Source: JAEUOS01 sp046160545 (lineage in GTDB: Bacteria > Pseudomonadota > Gammaproteobacteria > Burkholderiales > JAEUOS01). Taken from it: a stretch of 64,000 nucleotides of DNA. The DNA lies in NCBI GenBank assembly GCA_046160545.1, contig JBJXGS010000247.1:1-64000 (forward strand), given 5' to 3'. Position numbers and translations under genes: made by a program. This document shows positions 57,734 to 64,000 of the stretch, piece by piece. The notes beneath the pieces were generated by a model. It was not told where the DNA came from. It worked only from the letters and a program-made list of their open reading frames with translations, and did not search any database. Every line of letters begins with the position of its first letter. Positions within the stretch are counted from its first letter, which is position 1.

Positions 57734-58240
57734 ATGGGCCACACCATCATCATCGATCGCGCACTCGCCGCTGACACCTGGGCACTGCTGCGCGACGACG
57801 CTGCTATTCCCGAAACCGGCGACGTCATCGTGCCGATGACTCATTGGCTGGCCGGCTCGGACGCACTCGGACGCCGCAACGGCCGCACCGGCGTGTGGCT
57901 CGCGACCTCCGACGACCCGGACACGCTTGCCGCGCATACCGCCTTCCCGCCGCTGATTGCGGTCAATTTTCCACAGTTCACCGACGGCCGCGGCTATTCG
58001 ATCGCACGCCTCCTGCGCCAGCGCCACCACTTCACCGGAGAACTGCGCGCGGTCGGCGACATCGGGCGCGATCAGCTCTTCTACCTCGCACGGGTCGGCT
58101 TCAACGCTTTCGACCTCAAACCGGGACAGGACCTCGATGCGGCGTTGGCTGCATTCGCCGAGTTCTCCGACGCCTACCAGTCTTCAGCCGCCGAACCGCG
58201 CCCGGCCTATCGGCGTCGACTTGAAGGTGCCAAGGCATGA
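57734..58240 (+). CDS. DUF934 protein, sulfite reductase-associated
   Basis: A 168-residue protein starting immediately after the sulfite reductase stop. V-I-V-P-M-T-H-W, G-R-G-Y-S-I-A-R-L-L-R-Q-R and G-D-I-G-R-D-Q-L-F-Y-L-A-R-V-G-F are the DUF934 blocks. It is nearly always coupled to sulfite reductase genes in betaproteobacteria and is thought to aid electron delivery or assembly, but its reaction is not established. It overlaps the SUMT start by ATGA. Confidence 0.9.
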   Translation: MGHTIIIDRALAADTWALLRDDAAIPETGDVIVPMTHWLAGSDALGRRNGRTGVWLATSDDPDTLAAHTAFPPLIAVNFPQFTDGRGYSIARLLRQRHHFTGELRAVGDIGRDQLFYLARVGFNAFDLKPGQDLDAALAAFAEFSDAYQSSAAEPRPAYRRRLEGAKA

Positions 58241-58998
58241 GGGACAAGATCGGCACGGTTTATCTGGTGGGTGCCGGTCCGGGCGCACCCGACCTCCTTA
58301 CAGTGCGCGCGGCACGTGTCATCGAACGCGCCGATATCGTCTTCCATGACGCGCTGGTGCATCGGGACACGATAGCACTGGCAAGCCGCGCGCAAAAGGT
58401 GGCAGTCGGCAAGCGTCATGGCGCGCATTCGTGTGCACAGGCATTCATCAACAAGCGCCTGGTCGATGCTGCGCACCGCCATGCCGTAGTCGTGCGCCTC
58501 AAGGGTGGCGACCCCATGCTCTTTGGCCGCGCGCAGGAGGAGATCGACGCGCTCACCGCCGCCGGCATCGCCTGCGAGATCGTCCCCGGCATCACCTCGG
58601 CGCAGGCCGCAGCGGCCGAACTACGCATCTCGCTCACCCGGCGCGGCGTAAGCCGTTCGGTCACATTCGCGACGCCGCGCGTCGGCAAAGGTGAGTTGCC
58701 CTCGGATTGGGACTTGGCATTGGCCTCTTCCGACACGGCCGTCCTCTACATGGCCTCCCGCGAGGCGGCAGAAGCCGCCCGACGCCTGCTCGCGCTTGGC
58801 CGCCCGGCGGACTGGCCGGTCGCAATCGTCGAGTCGGCCTCCCTTAACGGTCCGCGTGAATACACGACACTGGCCACCCTCGCACGTGAGGGAACCAGTT
58901 TTCGTAGCGGACCAACCCTGCTCATCTTCGGTGAGGTGCTGCGCGAGGCGCTTGCGCGCGAGTACGCGCTGCCACTGCGAGAGCGCGCCGCTGCCTGA
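58237..58998 (+). CDS. cobA: Uroporphyrinogen-III C-methyltransferase (SUMT)
   Basis: A 253-residue SAM-dependent methyltransferase that makes precorrin-2 for siroheme and cobalamin. V-G-A-G-P-G-A-P-D-L-L-T-V (about 10-22), V-V-R-L-K-G-G-D-P-M-L-F-G and G-I-T-S-A-Q-A-A-A-A are the class III motifs. It lacks the CysG dehydrogenase/ferrochelatase half. Its place behind sulfite reductase points to siroheme supply; the product could also feed corrinoid synthesis for the Rdh-like protein further on. Confidence 0.93.
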   Translation: MRDKIGTVYLVGAGPGAPDLLTVRAARVIERADIVFHDALVHRDTIALASRAQKVAVGKRHGAHSCAQAFINKRLVDAAHRHAVVVRLKGGDPMLFGRAQEEIDALTAAGIACEIVPGITSAQAAAAELRISLTRRGVSRSVTFATPRVGKGELPSDWDLALASSDTAVLYMASREAAEAARRLLALGRPADWPVAIVESASLNGPREYTTLATLAREGTSFRSGPTLLIFGEVLREALAREYALPLRERAAA

Positions 58999-59022
58999 AC
59001 CACCTACTCCCTGACCTGTCCC

Positions 59023-59514
59023 ATGCCACACTCCGTCAAGAATGATGATGACCTAAGCGCCGTGTTCGAGCGCGCCCACGAGCGCGCCGCAACCATTGGA
59101 CTACCCTATGCCGGAGCCGTGACCCCGGCCGAAGCGAGCGCCCTTTCCACAGCCGGTGAGGCAGACATCGTCGATGTTCGCAGCCGCTACGAGTGGGAGT
59201 TTGTCGGCCACGCCGATGACAGCCTGCTCATCGAATGGCGCTGCTACCAAGCCGATGGCCAAACCAGCATCAAGTCTGTAATCAATCCGGACTTCCTCGC
59301 GCAGCTCGGGCGGGCGTTCGCACGTGATCAGCCGATTCTTTTCCTGTGCCGCAGTGCGGTGCGCTCGCATCACGCGGCCGCGGCCGCAGCGGAAGCCGGC
59401 TATACGAAGGCCTACAACATCCTGGAAGGTTTCGAAGGTGACAAGGACGATCAGGGGCGCCGCGGCACGCGCGGCGGCTGGCGCATGCGCGGCCTGCCGT
59501 GGGTGCAGGGATAG
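59023..59514 (+). CDS. Rhodanese-like domain protein
   Basis: A 163-residue rhodanese with D-I-V-D-V-R-S-R-Y-E-W-E-F-V-G-H near 48-63 and an active-site loop containing C109 (F-L-C-R-S-A-V-R-S). It should carry a persulfide and lies in the sulfur operon (25 bases after SUMT), consistent with sulfide or thiosulfate handling. The inserted loop V-G-H-A-D-D-S-L-L-I-E-W and tail with G-D-K-D-D are seen in related single-domain rhodaneses. Confidence 0.88.
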   Translation: MPHSVKNDDDLSAVFERAHERAATIGLPYAGAVTPAEASALSTAGEADIVDVRSRYEWEFVGHADDSLLIEWRCYQADGQTSIKSVINPDFLAQLGRAFARDQPILFLCRSAVRSHHAAAAAAEAGYTKAYNILEGFEGDKDDQGRRGTRGGWRMRGLPWVQG

Positions 59515-59566
59515 CCCGGGGATAGAATCGATGCGACCGCGATTCGCCGCGCCGTCGTCATCGTAA

Positions 59567-60070
59567 ATGAACCTTCCTCGCTCACGCACCCTTTTTTTCG
59601 GCGGCTTCGCCCTCTGCTCCGGACTGATTGCCTTCGCCATTTACCTGGAGAAAGTCGTCGGACTGGAACCCTGCCCACTTTGCATGTTGCAGCGGGTCGC
59701 CTTCGTCGCATTGGGCCTGGTATTGCTCATCGGAGCACTGCACGGACCCGCCCGCCTGGGTGCGCGCGTATACGGCGGCATTGCGACGCTTGCAGCCCTG
59801 ACCGGCGCAGGGCTGGCCTTGCGCCATGTTTGGCTGCAGTTCAACCCGCCTCTCTCGGTTAGTTGCGCCGGGGATTTCTATTCCCAGCTCGAGCGATTGC
59901 CGATCGGTCGCCTCATCGCCAATGCCCTGCGCGCAACCGGAGACTGCGCGAAGGTCGACTGGACCTTTCTTGGCCTTTCAATCGCCGAATGGTCGCTGGC
60001 CTGGTTCACGATCTTCAGTGTCGCTTGCATTGCAATGGCTGCGGGCCGCCTTGGAGGAGAGCCGCAGTGA
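59567..60070 (+). CDS. dsbB: Disulfide bond formation protein B
   Basis: A 167-residue inner-membrane protein with four hydrophobic helices. It re-oxidises DsbA and passes electrons to quinone. The first redox pair is C36-P-L-C39 and the second is C100 and C127, as in E. coli DsbB; R84-type arginine is absent but the fold is clear. It could support the cysteine-rich pilins, among other substrates. It overlaps the following gene by GTGA. Confidence 0.93.
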   Translation: MNLPRSRTLFFGGFALCSGLIAFAIYLEKVVGLEPCPLCMLQRVAFVALGLVLLIGALHGPARLGARVYGGIATLAALTGAGLALRHVWLQFNPPLSVSCAGDFYSQLERLPIGRLIANALRATGDCAKVDWTFLGLSIAEWSLAWFTIFSVACIAMAAGRLGGEPQ

Positions 60071-60468
60071 ACAGCGGCGTTGCGATCATCGCAAGCTATC
60101 ACGCTCACGTCTACTACGAGCCCGCGACCACGCGCGAGGTCGCTGCGCGTCTAAGGGAACGTATCGGCGCGCAGTTTCGAGTCCAACTGGGGCGCTGGCA
60201 CGATGTGCCTGTCGGTCCGCATCCCGGCGCGATGTACCAGGTTGCCTTCGAAGTAGCGGCCTTTGAGCGCTTGGTGCCCTGGCTGATGCTCAATCGGGAC
60301 GGCCTCACGGTGCTGGTCCATCCCAACACCGGCCGGCCGCGTGACGATCATCTTGTGCATGCGCTATGGCTTGGCGGCACCCGCCCGCTCAACGGCGACA
60401 CCCTTCCGCTGTCCGAACCGCGCGAGGAGATTTCGCCAATCGTCCCGAATACTGCGGTCGGCGCCTGA
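60067..60468 (+). CDS. DOPA 4,5-dioxygenase family protein
   Basis: A 133-residue small protein of the DOPA 4,5-dioxygenase-like family. Y-H-A-H-V-Y-Y at the N-terminus and V-H-P-N-T-G-R-P-R-D-D-H near 95-106 hold the conserved histidines. Fungal relatives cleave the aromatic ring of DOPA; the bacterial role is unknown. It starts at GTG 60067, coupled to dsbB by overlap. It converges on the CoA-ligase gene, and a hairpin spans both stop codons. Confidence 0.88.
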   Translation: MNSGVAIIASYHAHVYYEPATTREVAARLRERIGAQFRVQLGRWHDVPVGPHPGAMYQVAFEVAAFERLVPWLMLNRDGLTVLVHPNTGRPRDDHLVHALWLGGTRPLNGDTLPLSEPREEISPIVPNTAVGA

Positions 60469-60481
60469 GACGCCCTCAGGC
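60463..60481. terminator. Hairpin spanning two convergent stop codons
   Basis: GCCTGAG and CTCAGGC form a 7-bp stem with a 5-base loop. The stem contains the TGA of the plus-strand gene and the stop of the minus-strand gene, so one structure may serve both ends. There is no T-run on the plus strand. Confidence 0.4.
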
Positions 60482-62026
60482 GGAAGCGAGCCGGGCGCGC
60501 AATTCAGCCTTGAGCACCTTGCCGAGCGCGCTTTTCGGCAACGAATCGACGAATACGAAACGCCTGGGCACCTTGAAACCGCCCAGCGAGGCGCGGCAAT
60601 GGCGCTCCAGTTCGTCGGCCTCGACCAACATGCCAGGCCGGCGCGCAATAGCGGCCACGACCATCTCCCCAAGGCGCTGGTCGGGCGCGCCGACGACGGC
60701 GGCCTCGGCCACCGCGGGATGCCGATGCAGCACCGCCTCGACCTCGGAGGAGTAGACATTCTCGCCGCCGGTGATGACCATGTCCTTCTTGCGGTCAAGC
60801 AAATAGACGTAGCCGTCGGCGTCGATGCGTGCGATATCCCCGGTGTGTAGCCAGCCGTCCCTGAGCGCAGCCGCTGTCTCCTCGGGGCGCTCGTGATAGC
60901 CCTTCATGATGTTCGGGCCGCGCGCCAGGAGTTCGCCCGCCTCGTCGGACCCAAGTTCGCGTCCCGCGTCGTCGACGACCTTGAGTTCGTTGAGCGCGTT
61001 GGGCCTGCCGACCGACAACAGGCGCCCGCCACGCTCGCCGGAGGCTTGCATGTGCTCGATGGCCTCGCGATGCTCGTGCGAGTTGAAGATCGTCAGATCC
61101 GGCGCGGTTTCGGTGAGCCCGTAGCAGTTGTAGAAATCGACTGCCGGAAACGCCGCCGCAACGCGCGCCACCCAGTCCAGCGCCATCGGTGCGGCGCCAT
61201 AGATCAGCACTTTGAGCGAGGAAAGGTCCGCGGCTTCAAATTCCGGGCTGCCGACGGTGGCGATCAGCATGGTCGGCACCGTGACGACCGCGCCGACGCG
61301 GTAGTGCGCGATGGCCTCGAGAAAGGCGCGCGGTGAGAACATCGGCAGGTAGCATTGCGCGGCTCCCTGCAGGAACCAGCCCATGGCCAGAAGGTCGGCC
61401 GAGTGGAACATCGGCGCCGCATGCATATACACATGCTCGGGCCGCGCCCCAACGCCCAGCCCGAAGGCAACATTGTTGGCGATGATGTTGGTGTGCGACA
61501 GGCGCACTCCCTTGGCGCGCCCGGTCGTGCCGCCGGTGTAGAGGAGCAGCGCGTCCTCGCCAGGATCCGGGTCCGCAGCGGGGGCGGGCGCAGCGGCGGC
61601 AAGCATGGCCTCGTAGGCCTCTGCCCGGTCGCCCGCGGCCTCACCAAAGACAAAGGCAGTTGACCGCCACGCCGTCGCCGACGGGTGTTCCAGCAACGGT
61701 GCAAAAGTCGATTCGACGAATACCCGAACTGCAGCGCAGTCGGCCAGGATTTGCGCAATCTCCGGCGGCGCAAGCCGGAAATTGACGGGCACTGGAATCG
61801 CCCCCAGGCGAAGCCCTGCCCACTTCAGCTCCTCGACGCGAAAACCATTTTTCGAAACGATCGCGAAGGGCCGGCCCCGCGCAACCCCCTGCGTTGCCAG
61901 TGCCCCGGCCAGCCGGGCGACGCGCTCACCGAACTCGGCCCATGTGAAGCTTCTTGTCGTATCGAGCACCGCGATTCGCCGGCCGTGATGGCGAACGATC
62001 GAGGCCAGCGCGCGATTGAGATTCAC
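60476..62026 (-). CDS. Acyl-CoA ligase (AMP-binding), long-chain or aromatic acid type
   Basis: A 516-residue acyl-adenylate ligase with Y-T-G-G-T-T-G-R-A-K-G, Y-G-L-T-E-T-A-P-D, G-W-L-H-T-G-D-I-A and K-S-A-L-G-K-V-L-K as P-loop, adenine, ribose and catalytic-lysine motifs. The substrate is unknown. It starts 12 bases after the Rdh-like gene and is probably co-transcribed, suggesting that it activates a halogenated or other acid handled by that protein. The pair is divergent from a TetR gene. Confidence 0.88.
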   Translation of the reverse strand: MNLNRALASIVRHHGRRIAVLDTTRSFTWAEFGERVARLAGALATQGVARGRPFAIVSKNGFRVEELKWAGLRLGAIPVPVNFRLAPPEIAQILADCAAVRVFVESTFAPLLEHPSATAWRSTAFVFGEAAGDRAEAYEAMLAAAAPAPAADPDPGEDALLLYTGGTTGRAKGVRLSHTNIIANNVAFGLGVGARPEHVYMHAAPMFHSADLLAMGWFLQGAAQCYLPMFSPRAFLEAIAHYRVGAVVTVPTMLIATVGSPEFEAADLSSLKVLIYGAAPMALDWVARVAAAFPAVDFYNCYGLTETAPDLTIFNSHEHREAIEHMQASGERGGRLLSVGRPNALNELKVVDDAGRELGSDEAGELLARGPNIMKGYHERPEETAAALRDGWLHTGDIARIDADGYVYLLDRKKDMVITGGENVYSSEVEAVLHRHPAVAEAAVVGAPDQRLGEMVVAAIARRPGMLVEADELERHCRASLGGFKVPRRFVFVDSLPKSALGKVLKAELRARLASA

Positions 62027-62038
62027 GGTCGGGCGTCC

Positions 62039-63301
62039 TTAATGGGCGCGAAAGCGTTTCCAGAACTCGGCCGGCTTGATGCGCTCGCCAAAGCCCAGTT
62101 TGACATCCAGCCACAGTGCCAGCTTCTTCAGCGGCGAGCCCGCCAGGCGCCGCCACAGCCGGTACCAGGTGCGTGACGCCCAGCGCGAAGTGTCCTTGTT
62201 GTAGGGGCAGACCCGCATGCAGATGCCGCACTCGGTGGCCTGGTTGACCCAGAACTTGAAGCACTTTTCGGCGTCGACCTGCCACTTGCGGATGCCGATG
62301 ATCGACGATTGGTTGGGGATGTCCTCGGTCGGCGCGCCGAAAGAGATCGCCTTCGGCGGACAGGCCTCGGCGCAGCGCCGGCAGGTGCTGTCGCAGAACT
62401 CGCGCACACCAAAGTGGATCGGCTGGTCGTGCGCGAGCGGCATGTCGGTGTGGATGCGCCCGATGCGCACCCTGGGTCCGAACTCCGGCGTGATGAGGAG
62501 GCCGTTGCGCCCGTACTCGCCCAGGCCCGCGGCGATCGCGTAGGGAATCGCGAGGGATGTGTCGTTGACGCTCGCCACCGCCCGGTAGCCCAGGTTCAGG
62601 ATATAGGTCGCGATCGACTGCACGAGTTCGCAGTCGCGCGAATAGCCATGCCCGACCGCGATGCCTGCGGTGGCCGAGGGATAGCACTGTATGGCCTCGT
62701 AGTGCATCGCTGTGACGATGACGATCGCGTTCGGCAGGCCTGCGGGGATGTCATAGGGCTTCTCGGCCAGCGCCTTGGTCGAAAAGCTCTTCGAGTAGTG
62801 CCAGCGCGGGTCCGTATGCGTGATGCCGACGCCGTCGGCGCCGAAGAGCCGCGACACCCGCTTGATTTCCTCGCTCATCGCCTGCGGGGACTCGACCGGG
62901 ACCTGCTCCGGATTCGGGTCGGAATAGGGCATGATGTAGTCGAGAAAGCCGTCGACGCGTCCGCGGGCAAGACTCCTCTGGATGGTCAGGTTCGCCCCCA
63001 TCCACCCGGCGTTGCGCAGCGCGAAGTCACGCACCGAGTAGCCCTCGGCGTTGCGCGCTCCGAGCCCGGGCCGGAACATGCCCTTGAACCAGTTGAGCAC
63101 CTTCTCCGAGCGAATGCGCGAGTCCCACTGGCCGCGCGTGTAAATGTCGTTGGACTGATTGAAGCGCTCAAAGCCCTCGCCCACCTCGAAGCCGCAGGCC
63201 GCATCCTTCGGGTGGACGTGCTCGGCGCGCTCGCGGTACGGCCCTTCGCTGGACGGCTGGCGCTCCAGGGTCAGGCGTTCGAGCGGTTCTGCGGTCTGCA
63301 T
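62039..63301 (-). CDS. Reductive dehalogenase-like corrinoid/4Fe-4S protein (cytoplasmic)
   Basis: A 420-residue protein with the reductive dehalogenase domain: F-E-R-F-N-Q-S-N-D-I-Y near 45, V-S-R-L-F-G-A-D-G-V-G-I-T near 150, and two Fe-S binding motifs, C303-x3-C307-x2-C310-x3-C314-P and C347-x10-C358-x2-C361-x3-C365-P. There is no Tat signal, unlike respiratory RdhA, so it stays in the cytoplasm; no RdhB anchor is nearby. It may remove halogen or another group from an aromatic acid, or catalyse an unrelated corrinoid reaction. QueG-like epoxyqueuosine reductases share the Fe-S region but lack the upstream blocks seen here. Confidence 0.8.
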   Translation of the reverse strand: MQTAEPLERLTLERQPSSEGPYRERAEHVHPKDAACGFEVGEGFERFNQSNDIYTRGQWDSRIRSEKVLNWFKGMFRPGLGARNAEGYSVRDFALRNAGWMGANLTIQRSLARGRVDGFLDYIMPYSDPNPEQVPVESPQAMSEEIKRVSRLFGADGVGITHTDPRWHYSKSFSTKALAEKPYDIPAGLPNAIVIVTAMHYEAIQCYPSATAGIAVGHGYSRDCELVQSIATYILNLGYRAVASVNDTSLAIPYAIAAGLGEYGRNGLLITPEFGPRVRIGRIHTDMPLAHDQPIHFGVREFCDSTCRRCAEACPPKAISFGAPTEDIPNQSSIIGIRKWQVDAEKCFKFWVNQATECGICMRVCPYNKDTSRWASRTWYRLWRRLAGSPLKKLALWLDVKLGFGERIKPAEFWKRFRAH

Positions 63302-63458
63302 GGCCAGGGCACTCCCGAAACAGCGGGTTCGATTGAGCGGAACATCCTAGCACCAGGTAAACGATTGTTCAACGTCTCGCAGCATTGCGTTGTACAGCGC
63401 TGCATCAGATTCTCTCCTGCAACCGGTTCGCCACGCCCCATTCACAACTGATAAGATT

Positions 63459-63472
63459 TGAACAACCGTTCA
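63459..63472. promoter_or_regulatory. TetR operator candidate
   Basis: TGAAC and GTTCA form an inverted repeat with an AACC centre, 13 bases before the TetR start and within the divergent promoter region toward the Rdh-like gene. Position and symmetry fit autoregulation and control of the operon. Confidence 0.5.
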
Positions 63473-63485
63473 CCTTTTCGTAACC

Positions 63486-64000
63486 ATGCCGCGAATCTCT
63501 CAGGCCACTAACGCCCTCGGCGCAGAGCCGGCGGGCCCGTCGCGGCGCGACGCGCTGCTGCGCGCCGCCGCCGATGTTTTCGCGCGGCGCGGTTACCACG
63601 GCGCGGGCATGCGCGACATTGCCGCCGCCTGGGGGGCGCAGCCGGCCGCGATCTATCACTACTTCCCGTCCAAGGCAGCGCTCCTGGAAGCGATCTGCCA
63701 CTATGGGTTCAGCCAGTTCCTCGAGCGCCTCGCAGCCATCCAGGCCTCCGACCTCGCCATCGAGACCAAGATGCGCGAGGCGGTGCGCGCGCACATCGAA
63801 CCCCTGATCGAAGACCGCTTTTACGTGAATGCTTTCCTGTATCTGCGCCGCGAGCTGCCTGACGCCGCACGCCGACCACTCGATGAGTTGTCGAGGCGCT
63901 ATGAGGAGCTCTGGCACGCGCTCCTGGTCGAGGGCCAGACGCGCGGCGCGATTCCGAAAAGCCTGGACCGACGCATCACGGTGCTGGCCATCCTCGGGAT
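63486..64000 (+). CDS. TetR family regulator, C-terminally truncated by the window end
   Basis: The first 171 codons of a TetR-type regulator. The helix-turn-helix is at about 20-65 (A-L-L-R-A-A-A-D-V-F-A-R-R-G-Y, M-R-D-I-A-A-A-W-G-A-Q-P-A-A-I-Y-H-Y-F). The helical ligand domain runs off the right edge. It is divergent from the Rdh-like/CoA-ligase pair, and a TGAAC/GTTCA dyad lies in between, so it probably represses that unit. Confidence 0.87.
   Translation, partial: MPRISQATNALGAEPAGPSRRDALLRAAADVFARRGYHGAGMRDIAAAWGAQPAAIYHYFPSKAALLEAICHYGFSQFLERLAAIQASDLAIETKMREAVRAHIEPLIEDRFYVNAFLYLRRELPDAARRPLDELSRRYEELWHALLVEGQTRGAIPKSLDRRITVLAILG

Noticed and set aside
62039..63301. Epoxyqueuosine reductase (QueG)
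   Set aside because: The Fe-S region is similar, but the N-terminal F-E-R-F-N-Q and R-L-F-G-A-D-G-V-G-I blocks and the length fit reductive-dehalogenase-like proteins better.
62309..63451. Open plus-strand frame of 380 codons opposite the Rdh-like gene
   Set aside because: The minus-strand gene has two four-cysteine Fe-S motifs; the opposite frame is shadow.

Overview
The window is high-GC, densely coding bacterial DNA that looks betaproteobacterial, most likely Burkholderiales or a close relative. The signs are three orphan Bug/TctC-type tripartite tricarboxylate substrate-binding proteins, a sulfite reductase–DUF934–SUMT block, a valS gene next to a DUF3108 gene, type IV pilins of the W-S-C...C-R type, many GntR/AraC/TetR-regulated acyl-CoA catabolic operons, and frequent ATGA/GTGA gene overlaps. 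No rRNA, tRNA, CRISPR array, insertion sequence or prophage was seen. The species cannot be named from this sequence alone.

Layout. 1-59: edge of a Phd/YefM antitoxin with its own operator. 120-5854: a serine/alanine-glyoxylate aminotransferase divergent from a GntR regulator, then a DsbA-like protein and a large FAD/Fe-S dehydrogenase carrying a 21-bp palindrome in frame. 5906-11578: MFS permease, NIPSNAP, DUF4189, an outer-membrane barrel, a FecR-domain protein, a spermidine-synthase-like protein and a family-6 DNA glycosylase. 11589-15137: etfB-etfA-acyl-CoA dehydrogenase. 15286-28805: a catabolic region with four TauD/TfdA-type Fe(II)/2-oxoglutarate dioxygenases (two subfamilies, two copies each), three MDR reductases, an amidohydrolase, a beta-keto-acid cleavage enzyme, three Bug proteins, a GntR regulator and two small paralogous proteins of unknown function. 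Two divergent promoter regions share one TTGTCGACATAAAT site. 28929-39667: an AraC regulator, then a phenylpropanoid/aromatic acyl-CoA cluster (feruloyl-CoA synthase, 4-hydroxybenzoyl-CoA thioesterase, amidohydrolase, four crotonases, flavin reductase, acyl-CoA ligase, TetR). 39704-48450: mostly housekeeping (DUF3108, ValS, TusA-like, ChrB-like, BepA-like protease, MoaC) ending with a DegT sugar aminotransferase. 48475-55875: three overlapping OGT/SPINDLY-type (GT41) glycosyltransferases, one ending in an acyl-carrier domain, behind a tandem pair of pilin genes. 56051-60468: sulfite reductase, DUF934, SUMT, rhodanese, DsbB and a DOPA-dioxygenase-like protein. 60476-64000: an acyl-CoA ligase and a cytoplasmic reductive-dehalogenase-like corrinoid/Fe-S protein, divergent from a truncated TetR gene.

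The most interesting candidate system is the pilin locus. Two nearly identical pilA genes, each with its own sigma-54 promoter, upstream dyad and terminator, lie head-to-tail before three co-translated GT41 glycosyltransferases. The last of these carries a C-terminal acyl carrier protein domain, and a DegT aminotransferase converges on it. I infer a cytoplasmic pilin O-glycosylation system that may use an N-acylated amino sugar; the sequence gives the arrangement but does not prove the chemistry. Second in interest is the four-dioxygenase catabolic region with its shared operator and the unknown small-protein pair. Third is the divergent TetR / reductive-dehalogenase-like / CoA-ligase unit.
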